NCBI GenBank assembly: GCA_038881635.1
Contig: JAVZPJ010000002.1
Location: 120,369-184,368, forward strand
Source of the DNA: Sulfolobales archaeon
GTDB lineage: Archaea; Thermoproteota; Thermoprotei_A; Sulfolobales; AG1
Direction of reading: 5' to 3'
DNA: 64,000 nt
In this document: piece by piece, positions 33,523 through 41,989 of the stretch
Position numbering within the stretch: position 1 is the first letter of the stretch
Layout of the letters: the number at the start of each line of letters is the position of its first letter
Notes under the pieces: generated by a model
Told to the model about the DNA's origin: nothing
What the model saw: only the letters and a program-made list of their open reading frames with translations
Database searches by the model: none
Program-made: the position numbers and the translations under genes

Positions 33523-35269
33523 GAACACCATTAGAACTCCACCCTCTAAGCTTGTAATACGTATCTAAAGCCTTCTCGAATTCCTCTCTAGATAACATGA
33601 GTTCTGAATCTTGAAATCTCACAGGTTCGAAGAATCTTCTAGGAAGCATGTCAGAGGATCTGTTGACACCCATTCTGGAATTTATAATTCTTGTAACCGT
33701 CACAATCCTCCACGCGGTTCTTCTAATATCTTCAACTGTGTAGTTAAATCCTGTGACTATGTTGAGAAGCTCTGTTATAACGTCGAATGTGTATATATAT
33801 CTACCGAACTTACATAGAAGAAGAGAATCCATTAGAGCACCTAGATCCTCGTAATCTATTATTGCTCTAATCTTCTCTTCCCCTAGGTACTGTCTTCCTC
33901 CAGCTCTCCCAGCTATATCTATAGCGTAAGCCATTGTACCCAGGTGATCTGCTCCTCTACCCGATATAGCGTATCCCAATGCCATTCCTTTCAAACTCCT
34001 AGGATCGTAGCCGGCTGGTTCTAGGCCTTTAACGTGTACCGCTAGATCTTCTACGCCGAGTCTTCTTGACATCTCTGCAACACCTTCAGCTAGAAGATCT
34101 CCGACTCCTCTCCTATACGCTATATCATATATGAGATCTCTTATCTTCTCAGCGTCACCCCATTTTATGTTCAGCTTAAGAACTCCTCTTCTATCGAGAT
34201 CTATTGCAAATCCTATCACGTTACCTAGAGATATAGTATCCATCCCAAGTCTGTCAGCAAGATCATTATACTGTATAATCCAATCAGGGTCTGTGACGCC
34301 TATCAATCCTCCTAACGCGAATATGGTTTCATACTCTATATCAACTCTCGTAGAAAATCTCTTGCTCTCAACAAGTCTATGACATGCGGCAGGACAGTAT
34401 AAACATGCTGCAGGTCCTATGAAGTAGTTATTTTTAAAAGCCTTCCACTCGATCTTCTCCCACCCTTCTATGGTGACCTGAGCCCAGTAGAAGCAGGGGA
34501 AGAAACCCATTCTATTTGCGATTTCAACGATTCTAGGAGTTCCACCTTCTCTCAGAGCTTGGGTACCGCTTTCTCTGGTAAATCTCGCCATAAAATCTCT
34601 CATGAAATCTCTGAACTTATCAGGGTATGCAATATCGATTCTTCTATCTCCAGGTATGAATACTACTGCTTTAAGCTTCTTACTACCCATCACAGCACCT
34701 CCTCCGGTTCTTCCAAACTGCCTCCATTTATCATGGTTGATCATGGCGAATCTAACTAGATTCTCACCTGCAGGTCCTATAGATAGGACTGCGGAATCTC
34801 TCCCATGATCTTTCTTAAGAATCTCTTCGGTTTCTATAGCATCTAAACCCCATAGATGTGATGCATCTCTAAACTCAACAGATCCTCTCTCGATAACTAT
34901 ATAAATAGGTTTTTCAGAAGATCCTCTTATAAAAACCATGTCATAACCTGAATATTTCATGATAGCAGCTAGAACACCTCCAACATTAGATCCTCCTAGA
35001 ATATTTGTGAGAGGAGATCTGAAAGCAGCCCAAGCTCTAGTAGCCATAGGGATCTGAGTACCGCTGAAAGGTCCTAAAGCTATTATCAGAGGATTCTCAG
35101 GAGAGTAAGGTTTGTGATTCCAGATCCCGTATTTATATAGGTAGTAGTTTGCAAGACCTTTCCCACCTATATAGGCTCTGGCAAGTCCTGGATCTAGATC
35201 TTCTGTTCTAAAGGATCTGCTAGTGAGATCTATATGAAGAATCTTCTCAGAATAACCTTTCAAAACCAT
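33485..35269 (-). CDS. aor: Aldehyde:ferredoxin oxidoreductase (tungsten type)
   Basis: Oxidises aldehydes to acids with ferredoxin as acceptor, using a bis-pterin tungsten (or molybdenum) centre and one [4Fe-4S] cluster. The N-terminal domain has FSGTQIPMATRAWAAFRSPL and GSNVGGVLAAIMKYSGYD, both cofactor-phosphate contacts. The cluster is held by CLYCPAACH (about residues 300-308) and a late Cys in LLLCKFGRY. The DPRSLKGMALGYAISGRGADH stretch is a second pterin contact. Length 594 is normal. The ATG is at 35269. A MoaD-type protein for the cofactor is encoded at 49022-49324. Confidence 0.94.
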   Translation of the reverse strand: MVLKGYSEKILHIDLTSRSFRTEDLDPGLARAYIGGKGLANYYLYKYGIWNHKPYSPENPLIIALGPFSGTQIPMATRAWAAFRSPLTNILGGSNVGGVLAAIMKYSGYDMVFIRGSSEKPIYIVIERGSVEFRDASHLWGLDAIETEEILKKDHGRDSAVLSIGPAGENLVRFAMINHDKWRQFGRTGGGAVMGSKKLKAVVFIPGDRRIDIAYPDKFRDFMRDFMARFTRESGTQALREGGTPRIVEIANRMGFFPCFYWAQVTIEGWEKIEWKAFKNNYFIGPAACLYCPAACHRLVESKRFSTRVDIEYETIFALGGLIGVTDPDWIIQYNDLADRLGMDTISLGNVIGFAIDLDRRGVLKLNIKWGDAEKIRDLIYDIAYRRGVGDLLAEGVAEMSRRLGVEDLAVHVKGLEPAGYDPRSLKGMALGYAISGRGADHLGTMAYAIDIAGRAGGRQYLGEEKIRAIIDYEDLGALMDSLLLCKFGRYIYTFDVITELLNIVTGFNYTVEDIRRTAWRIVTVTRIINSRMGVNRSSDMLPRRFFEPVRFQDSELMLSREEFEKALDTYYKLRGWSSNGVPTDETLKLLGIL

Positions 35270-35342
35270 ATAGATACCTCCTTAAATTCTTCCTCTAGAG
35301 ATATATATCTCTAATTCTTAATTCAAGCTCTAGAAAAAGGAT

Positions 35343-35609
35343 TTGGTGAGATATTTGAGAATTAAAGAAGCTCAAGAGCTTATTAGGAGAAAATATTTTG
35401 ATAGAGATAGTAGTAGAGGGCTTTACGCTACATTCACATGGTTTGTTGAGGAAGTAGGAGAACTAGCCGAAGCATTACTAGAAGGAGATATGAGATCTGT
35501 GGAGGAAGAGATAGCTGATGTACTGGCATGGCTTCTATCAGTAGCTAATCTAGTCGGGATAGATGTTGAGAATGCTTTCAAAAATAAGTATTCTGAAGAG
35601 AAGGGCTAG
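35343..35609 (+). CDS. MazG-like nucleotide pyrophosphohydrolase
   Basis: An 88-residue all-helical protein of the MazG superfamily, which hydrolyses (deoxy)nucleoside triphosphates to monophosphates and pyrophosphate. The metal-binding pattern is seen as EEVGELAEALLEGD (about residues 36-49) and EEEIADVLAWLLSVANLVG (about 54-72), i.e. ExxE followed by ExxxD. The frame opens with TTG 35343, but that and the following GTG lie in the ribosome site GGTGAG, so TTG 35355 is the likely start, giving 84 residues. It converges on the M42 peptidase, three bases apart. Confidence 0.85.
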   Translation: MVRYLRIKEAQELIRRKYFDRDSSRGLYATFTWFVEEVGELAEALLEGDMRSVEEEIADVLAWLLSVANLVGIDVENAFKNKYSEEKG

Positions 35610-35612
35610 AGA

Positions 35613-36731
35613 CTACTTTATCTTAAAACCTCGAAGTCTTAAGAGCCACTCTACATCGCTTTTCTCGCAGAACCCTTTGGTAAGCTTTACAGCGTTGGCG
35701 ACATCATTAAGATCGATCATCTCAACTGGAGAGTGGATGTATCTAGACGGTATCGATATAACACCTGCCGGCACACCTTCTTTATTAAGCTGAATAGCCG
35801 AGGCATCGGTAGTTCCTCCTGCCGCAACTTCTAGCTGGTATGGTATTCCAAGTTCTTGAGCTACTGAGATGAGTTTATTAATGATCTCAGGGTTCGCGAT
35901 CAGACCACTAGCACCTCTTCCATCAGCGATCTTTATAGCAGGACCTTTACCAAGACTCGTGTACCACTCATACTCCGCCACCCCAGGTATATCATTTGCT
36001 ATGGTGACGTCGAGAGCTATAGCTGCATCCGGAGATATATTGAAAGCAGCTGTTCTAGCTCCTTTAAGTCCTACTTCTTCCTGGACTGTTGCTACCGCAT
36101 AAACTGATGCCTCATTTCTTTCGACAAGTTCGAATGCTTTAATCATCGTGACAAGACCTACTCTATCATCTATAGCTTTTCCCGTAACCCTGTCTCCTGC
36201 AAGTCTCGTGAGATCTCTATCAAATACCGCTATATCACCTACTCTGATTCCTAACTTCTCTACCTCAGCTCTTGAGGAGGCTCCTACGTCTATGAAGAGT
36301 TCTCTAAGATCAGGAACCTGCTTAGCTTCTTCAGGTTTTGCTATATGAGGTGGTTTTAAACCTATGACACCTCTATAGATCTTGCCATCTCTAGTTCTGA
36401 TAGCGATCCTCTGGAAGATCAGAGATCTCTCGAAAACACCTCCTATGGGGAGTGCTCTTAGAAAACCTTTCTCATCTATAAATGATATGAATAATCCTAT
36501 CTCATCCATATGTCCCGCAAGCATTATCCTCCCAGATCCTCTAGATCCTTTCTTAACAGCTATTACATTTCCCAGAGAATCTATATAAGCATCATCTGCC
36601 GTATTCTTCAGAATATCTTTAACGATACCTCTTACATCATCTTCATAGCCTGAGGGAGCTATAGCCTCAGAAACCTTCTTGAGAAGTTGGAAGATCTCTT
36701 CTTTAAGATCTGTATCTCTAGCCATAGACAC
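35613..36731 (-). CDS. M42 family aminopeptidase (TET-like)
   Basis: Two-metal aminopeptidase of the M42 family, whose archaeal members assemble into dodecameric TET complexes that clear peptides. Metal ligands are visible in GHMDEIG (H74, D76), the AIDDRVG motif (Asp), TVQEEVGLKGA (catalytic and ligand Glu) and ALDVTIANDIPG (Asp). The late histidine is in RYIHSPVE. Length 372 is normal. An ATG at 36725 (second Met) is equally possible as start. Some relatives are annotated as endoglucanase M; that label is doubtful. Confidence 0.93.
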   Translation of the reverse strand: MSMARDTDLKEEIFQLLKKVSEAIAPSGYEDDVRGIVKDILKNTADDAYIDSLGNVIAVKKGSRGSGRIMLAGHMDEIGLFISFIDEKGFLRALPIGGVFERSLIFQRIAIRTRDGKIYRGVIGLKPPHIAKPEEAKQVPDLRELFIDVGASSRAEVEKLGIRVGDIAVFDRDLTRLAGDRVTGKAIDDRVGLVTMIKAFELVERNEASVYAVATVQEEVGLKGARTAAFNISPDAAIALDVTIANDIPGVAEYEWYTSLGKGPAIKIADGRGASGLIANPEIINKLISVAQELGIPYQLEVAAGGTTDASAIQLNKEGVPAGVISIPSRYIHSPVEMIDLNDVANAVKLTKGFCEKSDVEWLLRLRGFKIK

Positions 36732-36799
36732 ACCCTAGAATAATGGTTTATAGAACTTAAAAATCATTAAGCTAGTATAAGGTGTGAGATCCTCTTCGA

Positions 36800-37111
36800 T
36801 CATACCTCATCTAGTTTCTTCTTCACACTCTCAACCTTATACTCTAAAGATATTTCTTTATCGAATCTGAGATCTAGCTGGATATCTATTGCAATCCTCA
36901 TAACACCTATACTTCTAAGTCTGCTTGAGATCTCCTCGATTAAATCATTTAAAAGTTTCAGATTCTCAAGTTCTACAGCCGTGTTGAAAGGTGTTATAAC
37001 ATATCTAATTCCTTTCTTCTCCAGTATTTTCACCACCTCAGCAACATAGTTGCTAAGACTAGTAGAGCTGGTTCCTATAGGGATAACTCTGATTGTTGCA
37101 AGGATCTTCAA
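36800..37111 (-). CDS. MTH1187/YkoF-like (DUF77) thiamine-binding family protein
   Basis: A 103-residue ferredoxin-like fold protein of the MTH1187 family (COG0011). Visible marks are the first strand ILATIRVIPIGTSSTSLSNY, the middle YVITPFNTAVELENL (about residues 37-51), and the closing helix. Bacterial relatives bind thiamine pyrimidine; the archaeal role is uncertain. The minus-strand start ATG at 37111 follows GGAGGTGA within its leader (37116-37125 region), a strong ribosome site. It stands alone. Confidence 0.82.
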   Translation of the reverse strand: MKILATIRVIPIGTSSTSLSNYVAEVVKILEKKGIRYVITPFNTAVELENLKLLNDLIEEISSRLRSIGVMRIAIDIQLDLRFDKEISLEYKVESVKKKLDEV

Positions 37112-37308
37112 AACATATCACCTCCTTATTACGTGGTCTGTTAATGCTAATATAATTAGATGAAATCTAGCGGTATGCGTTTTTCTATGGTAGAACTTGT
37201 GTCTCTGTATTCTCTAATAAAGTGTAGATGTAGCATATCACATCTGATGATTATATATCTCTCACTATATTATTTATCGTAGATATAGAAAATGGTGAGA
37301 GGATCTTA

Positions 37309-38847
37309 ATGAGTAGTAGAGATACCATTCTCATAATAGATTTTGGAGGGCAATACGCGCATCTTATAGCTAGAAGAATTAGAGGATTGAACGTGTATAG
37401 TGAGATTGTGGCTGCAAGAGATCTGTCTAGAGATCTTGTTGAGAGGATCAGACCTAAAGGAGTCATACTATCTGGAGGTCCTTCAAGTGTTCTCGACCCA
37501 GGCTCGCCACTACCTCCACGATGGATTACAGAGCTTGGAATTCCCGTTCTCGGAATATGTTATGGTCATCAAGCTCTGGCTAAGGAGTTTGGTGGAAAGG
37601 TTTCGAGGGGGAGAGGTGAGTTTGGAAGAACCTTCATAAGAATTCTCTATAAAGATCCTATAGTAGAGGGTTTGGAAGATAGAGAAGAGGTTTGGATGAG
37701 CCATTCAGACTATGTTGAGAAACCTCCTGAGAATTCAGATGTGATAGCGGTCTCCGAGGATACAGGGTATATAGCAGCTTTCAAACTTAGAGATAAGCCT
37801 GTTTATGGTGTTCAATTCCATCCAGAGGTTTCTCATACGAAGAAAGGTTTGAAGATCTTGGATAATTTCATAAGAATATCGGGAGCTTCTAGGAGCTGGA
37901 GAGCTGGAGATATGGTTGAGAATATTATAAGGGATATATCAGATAGAGTTGGCAAGGATGAGAAGGTTCTCTGTGCTGTAAGTGGTGGCGTGGATTCTAC
38001 TGTCACAGCTCTTCTAATTAGAAAAGCTATTGGAGATAGACTTGTAGCGGTATTCGTTAATCATGGTTTTCTCAGAGAAGGAGAAGCTGAAGAGGTTCTG
38101 AGAAGTCTCAGAGATCTTGGTATAGAGCCTAGATATATAGATGCTTCTGAGAGATTTCTCAGAGCTCTTAAAGGTGTTTCAGATCCTGAAGAGAAAAGAA
38201 GAATCATAGGAAAGATCTTCGCAGAGATATTCATAGAGATAGTAAGAGAAGATCCCAGCATAAAATGGCTTGCTCAGGGAACTACGTATCCTGATGTTAT
38301 AGAGAGCGGTTCAAGACCTCATTCTGCAAAGATCAAGACTCATCATAATGTAGGAGGACTTCCTAAGGATCTAGGACTTAAACTTCTCGAACCCTTAAGA
38401 GAGTTCTACAAAGATGAGGTGAGAGAGATCGGGAGAAGACTTGGAATTCCTGAGAATATCCTCAGAAGACACCCCTTCCCAGGTCCCGGTCTTGCTGTGA
38501 GAATCCTTGGTGAGATTTCCGATGAAAAGCTTAGAATAATTAGAAGAGCTTCAGCTATAGTTGAAGAGGAGATCAGAAGAGCAGGATTGTATGAGAGATT
38601 ATGGCAGGTGTTTCCAGTACTTACAGAAAGCATGTGGGTTGGTGTGGCAGGAGATGTAAGAAGAGAAGGATTCATACTGATCCTGAGAGCTGTTGAAAGC
38701 GAGGATGGAATGACCGCTGACTGGGCTAGGATACCCTATGAGGTTCTGGATAGAATCTCTCTAAGAATAACAAGTGAGATACCTGAAATTACAATGGTAG
38801 CATATGCTGTAACGCCTAAGCCTCCTTCAACCATAGAAGCTCAGTAA
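37309..38847 (+). CDS. guaA: GMP synthase (glutamine-hydrolysing), single chain
   Basis: Converts XMP to GMP with ATP and glutamine. The class I amidotransferase domain occupies about residues 1-195, with the nucleophile C84 in GICYGHQ and the His-x-Glu pair in FHPEVSHT. The ATP pyrophosphatase domain begins about residue 200, with the PP-loop SGGVDST from 225. The dimerisation domain with HPFPGPGLAVRILGE follows. Many euryarchaea split this enzyme in two genes; the fused 512-residue form here fits a crenarchaeon. ATG at 37309 follows GAGGATCTTA. Confidence 0.97.
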   Translation: MSSRDTILIIDFGGQYAHLIARRIRGLNVYSEIVAARDLSRDLVERIRPKGVILSGGPSSVLDPGSPLPPRWITELGIPVLGICYGHQALAKEFGGKVSRGRGEFGRTFIRILYKDPIVEGLEDREEVWMSHSDYVEKPPENSDVIAVSEDTGYIAAFKLRDKPVYGVQFHPEVSHTKKGLKILDNFIRISGASRSWRAGDMVENIIRDISDRVGKDEKVLCAVSGGVDSTVTALLIRKAIGDRLVAVFVNHGFLREGEAEEVLRSLRDLGIEPRYIDASERFLRALKGVSDPEEKRRIIGKIFAEIFIEIVREDPSIKWLAQGTTYPDVIESGSRPHSAKIKTHHNVGGLPKDLGLKLLEPLREFYKDEVREIGRRLGIPENILRRHPFPGPGLAVRILGEISDEKLRIIRRASAIVEEEIRRAGLYERLWQVFPVLTESMWVGVAGDVRREGFILILRAVESEDGMTADWARIPYEVLDRISLRITSEIPEITMVAYAVTPKPPSTIEAQ

Positions 38848-39045
38848 AATAGCTGAGAGAGATTTTTATATAAAGCTTCTCTTCTACTCTCGCATACTAG
38901 TCTTATAAGATATTAATAAGCAGATCTGGGTAATTCTGAATTTAGCTAGATCTTTATTAGAACTTATCTCTTTATTCTATAGAGTTTGTGTATTAATTTA
39001 ATACGAATCACTATCTATCATGATATTGTTCTCATAATTAAATCT

Positions 39046-39075
39046 ATCTTAATATTTTAATTAAGATTTATATTC
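39046..39075 (+). promoter_or_regulatory. Inverted repeat and TATA box upstream of the kor-hdr-etf operon
   Basis: ATCTTAAT (39046-39053) and ATTAAGAT (39060-39067) form a perfect 8-bp inverted repeat with a 6-base spacer, running directly into a TATA-like box TTTATATT (39067-39074). The arrangement is that of an operator next to an archaeal core promoter. The predicted transcript start is about 39095, shortly before the first gene. Confidence 0.45.
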
Positions 39076-39076
39076 C

Positions 39077-39394
39077 TTGCAAATAAAGCATTTATATGGG
39101 TTATGTATTTTGAGGTTTCTAAACATAGATCGGATTATAATTCCTATAGGCGTTCTCAGAATCTCTCCAGAACTTTGTAAGGGCTGTGGTTTCTGTATAG
39201 AGTTCTGTCCTAGAAGTATTCTAGAGTTTTCTGAAAACGTGAATCTAAAAGGCTATCATTATCCTCAGATCAAGAAGGGTATGGAGATGAGTTGCGCAGC
39301 GTGTGGTATGTGTCAAAGACTTTGCCCGGATTATGCGATATATCTTGAAAAGATCATCAGAGCCCCTGCGAAGGAGATTACTCTAAAGAGGTGA
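39077..39394 (+). CDS. korD: 2-Oxoacid:ferredoxin oxidoreductase, delta (ferredoxin) subunit
   Basis: Small 2[4Fe-4S] subunit passing electrons from the catalytic subunits to ferredoxin. The two cluster motifs are CKGCGFCIEFCPRS and CAACGMCQRLCPDY. The frame opens at TTG 39077, but the predicted transcript starts around 39095, so the TTG at 39110 or a later codon is likelier. Members of the family usually begin shortly before the RISPELCKGCG stretch. It is the first gene of a tight operon, five bases before korA, and the KorD-A-B-C set is the archaeal four-subunit type. Confidence 0.88.
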   Translation: MQIKHLYGLCILRFLNIDRIIIPIGVLRISPELCKGCGFCIEFCPRSILEFSENVNLKGYHYPQIKKGMEMSCAACGMCQRLCPDYAIYLEKIIRAPAKEITLKR

Positions 39395-39399
39395 AATGA

Positions 39400-40554
39400 A
39401 TGAGTTCTGAGAAGCTTCTGAAACCTGGGAAGTATTTTATGCAAGGCAACATAGCTATGGCTGAAGCAGCTCTCATAGCTGGGTGCAGGTTTTATGCTGG
39501 ATATCCTATAACACCTTCCAATGAGATTGCTGAGTGGATGTCTAGAAGACTTCCCGAGGTTGGTGGAGTGTTCATTCAAATGGAGGATGAGATAGGATCT
39601 ATAGTAGCTGTATTAGGAGCTTCTGCAGCAGGTGTTAAAGCTATGACAGCAACCAGCGGTCCTGGTTTTAGTCTGATGATGGAGTCTGTTGGACTGGCTT
39701 CTATGATGGAGATTCCTGCGGTTATAATTGATGTGATGAGAGCCGGACCTAGCACTGGTATACCAACTCTTGTTGGGCAGGGAGATGTGATGCAGGCTAG
39801 ATGGGGTTCTCACGGTGATTACGAGATCATAGCTTATCTTCCTAATAGTGTTCAGGAGGCTTTTGATATGACTATCAAGGCGTTTAATAATTCTGAGAGG
39901 TTTAGAGTTCTATCGATAGTCCTAGCAGATCAGGTTATAGGTCATATGACTGGGAGGCTTGTGGTACCCGAGTATAGTGAGATAGAGATCGTTTATAGAG
40001 AAACTCCTAAGGTACCTCCCGAGGAATATCTGCCGTTTGACTCTAGATATCTAGTGCCTCCCATGGCTATCGCAGGGTCGGGGTATAGAGTTAACTATGA
40101 TAGTCTCACCCATACTGACATAGGCTATCCAACAGTTGATCGTGAAGATTCTTTCAAGCTTGTATCGAGACTTGTAAGAAAGATCAGAGAGAATGAAATG
40201 AAGATCGCTGAGTGGGAAGAGTACGAGACAGAAGATGCCGAGGTTCTGACAGTAGCCTATGGATGCACATCGAGATCTGTTAAAGAGGTTGTTAAGAGTA
40301 TGAGAAAGAGAGGTTATAGAGTAGGACTTTATAGACCTAAGACAGCATGGCCATTCCCCTGGTGGAGACTTAAAGAACTTTCAAGGAAGATTAACAAGAT
40401 CGTTGTATTCGAGATTAATATGGGTCAGGTCTTCCACCTTGTAAGAGAGTATGCTGCTAGAGATGTAGAGATTCTTCACGCACCCTACGCACCTGGATAC
40501 ATGCCGGATCCAGGGTATATTGAGAGTATTTTAATGAAGGTGTATGGAGCATGA
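39400..40554 (+). CDS. korA: 2-Oxoacid:ferredoxin oxidoreductase, alpha subunit
   Basis: Catalytic subunit with the pyrimidine-binding part of the thiamine site, 384 residues. Family marks: GNIAMAEAALIAGCRFYAGYPITPSNEIAEWM (in short pieces at about residues 16-47), the cofactor contact MEDEIGSIVAVLGASAAG, ATSGPGFSLMMESVG and the domain III end. The sequence groups with 2-oxoglutarate:ferredoxin oxidoreductases, but 2-oxoisovalerate or another 2-oxoacid is possible. ATG 39400 follows GAGGTGAAATGA; its stop overlaps korB by four bases. Confidence 0.93.
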   Translation: MSSEKLLKPGKYFMQGNIAMAEAALIAGCRFYAGYPITPSNEIAEWMSRRLPEVGGVFIQMEDEIGSIVAVLGASAAGVKAMTATSGPGFSLMMESVGLASMMEIPAVIIDVMRAGPSTGIPTLVGQGDVMQARWGSHGDYEIIAYLPNSVQEAFDMTIKAFNNSERFRVLSIVLADQVIGHMTGRLVVPEYSEIEIVYRETPKVPPEEYLPFDSRYLVPPMAIAGSGYRVNYDSLTHTDIGYPTVDREDSFKLVSRLVRKIRENEMKIAEWEEYETEDAEVLTVAYGCTSRSVKEVVKSMRKRGYRVGLYRPKTAWPFPWWRLKELSRKINKIVVFEINMGQVFHLVREYAARDVEILHAPYAPGYMPDPGYIESILMKVYGA

Positions 40555-41435
40555 GTGAGAGATTTAGATTAAAAGAATTCTCGAAAATCGCACTAGCCAG
40601 CCAGTATGAAGGTTTGGAGAGTGTCATCAGAATAGATAGGATGCCCCATATATTCTGTCCAGGCTGTGGTCTTGGAATAGTATTGAAAGGATTGGCGGAA
40701 GCTATACTCAAATCAGGAATACCAGTCGAAAAACATGTAGGAGTATCAGGAATAGGATGCACTGGAAGACTTCCCGGATATCTGAGAATTGACGCATATC
40801 ATGTGACCCATGGAAGAGCTATACCATTTGCTATAGGACTTAAGCTTGCTAATCCAGCGCTAGAGGTCACAGTAGTAGGCGGAGATGGAGATATAGTAAC
40901 GATAGGAGGTAATCACTTTATTCATGCTGCTAGAAGAAATCATGATATCAATGTTGTTATAGTTAATAACTTCATATATGGAATGACAGGAGGACAGTAT
41001 GGCGCTACAACACCTGTGGGATCTCTTACAACCACATCGCCTTATGGACATCTAGAGTACTCATTTAACATACCTCTGCTGGCATATGCTTCTGGAGCTA
41101 CATTCATAGCTAGATGGACTCCTCTTCACTATGCTCAGATGGTTGATGCGTTTCTACAGATGTTCGAGCACAAGGGATTTGCAGTGGTAGAGATAGTAGC
41201 TCCATGTGTTCTATATGGTGAGAGGAATCAATTCCCATCCTATACTGATATGCTAAAGTACTTTAGAGATAGATGTATCATAGATCATGAAGCTGATCTA
41301 AGGAGGATAGGAATCTCACTAGAGAAGACAGAACCTCTAGTTCTAGGAAACTTCTACAAAGCTAGAAAGAAGACCTATGAGGAGATGTATAGAGAACTTG
41401 TAGAGAAGATCTCTAGAGGAGGTGGGAGAGAATGA
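40551..41435 (+). CDS. korB: 2-Oxoacid:ferredoxin oxidoreductase, beta (TPP) subunit
   Basis: Binds thiamine diphosphate and a [4Fe-4S] cluster, 294 residues. The cluster cysteines begin in FCPGCGLGIV (about residues 34-43). The TPP/Mg motif is GGDGDIVTIGGNHFIHAARRNHDINVVIVNN (in short pieces at about 108-140), followed by YGMTGGQYGATTPVG. VEIVAPCVLYG carries a further Cys. The product of the reaction would be an acyl-CoA, CO2 and reduced ferredoxin. ATGA overlap with both korA and korC shows coupling. Confidence 0.94.
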   Translation: MSERFRLKEFSKIALASQYEGLESVIRIDRMPHIFCPGCGLGIVLKGLAEAILKSGIPVEKHVGVSGIGCTGRLPGYLRIDAYHVTHGRAIPFAIGLKLANPALEVTVVGGDGDIVTIGGNHFIHAARRNHDINVVIVNNFIYGMTGGQYGATTPVGSLTTTSPYGHLEYSFNIPLLAYASGATFIARWTPLHYAQMVDAFLQMFEHKGFAVVEIVAPCVLYGERNQFPSYTDMLKYFRDRCIIDHEADLRRIGISLEKTEPLVLGNFYKARKKTYEEMYRELVEKISRGGGRE

Positions 41436-41989
41436 TGCTTAGAGTAAGATTTGGAGGCTTAGGAGGTCATGGAATACTTCTAGCAGGTAGAGTACTAGGT
41501 ACTGCAGCCATATATGCTGGTTATGATGCTATAATGACCATAGCGTATAGTCCTGAGCAGAGAGGTGGGTGGTCTAAAGCTGATGTTATAATATCTGATG
41601 AGGAGATAGACTATCCGTATCTGATCCAACCTGATATACTTGTTGTAACCACTCAGGAGATGTATGAGAGAGAAATCGAATCATTACCTCTCGAGGGATT
41701 TCTGATCTATGAGTCTTCTCTTGTGAAGCCTTCGAAAACCATTGACAAGATGATTGGAATCCCAGCGATAAGCATTGCGGAAAAAAGTGTGAAGAGGAGA
41801 ATTGCTATGAACATGGTTTTAGTAGGTGGTGTAGTAGCTCTCTCAGGATTCATAGATCCTAGATATGTCGAGAGTTCTATAAGAAGTATTGTGAGGAAGG
41901 GAACTGAAGATATGAATGTCACAGCATTTTACAAAGGCTTTGAATATGTAAGAGAGATCGCGAGGATAGGAGGTGTCAAACTTGAGTAG
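41432..41989 (+). CDS. korC: 2-Oxoacid:ferredoxin oxidoreductase, gamma subunit
   Basis: The CoA-side structural subunit, 185 residues. The N-terminal GGLGGHGILLAGRVLGTAAIYAG (in two parts, about residues 8-30) and SPEQRGGWSKADVIISDEEI are diagnostic for the gamma domain. It completes the D-A-B-C set, with subunits split as in methanogen-type 2-oxoglutarate oxidoreductase rather than fused as in Sulfolobus. Its stop lies inside the start region of the giant HdrA gene, so the oxidoreductase and Hdr proteins are made from one message. Confidence 0.93.
   Translation: MMLRVRFGGLGGHGILLAGRVLGTAAIYAGYDAIMTIAYSPEQRGGWSKADVIISDEEIDYPYLIQPDILVVTTQEMYEREIESLPLEGFLIYESSLVKPSKTIDKMIGIPAISIAEKSVKRRIAMNMVLVGGVVALSGFIDPRYVESSIRSIVRKGTEDMNVTAFYKGFEYVREIARIGGVKLE

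Noticed and set aside
36250-36740. Endoglucanase label for the M42 peptidase
   Set aside because: Family knowledge: the M42 endoglucanase naming stems from a doubtful early assignment. The metal-ligand set is that of TET-type aminopeptidases.
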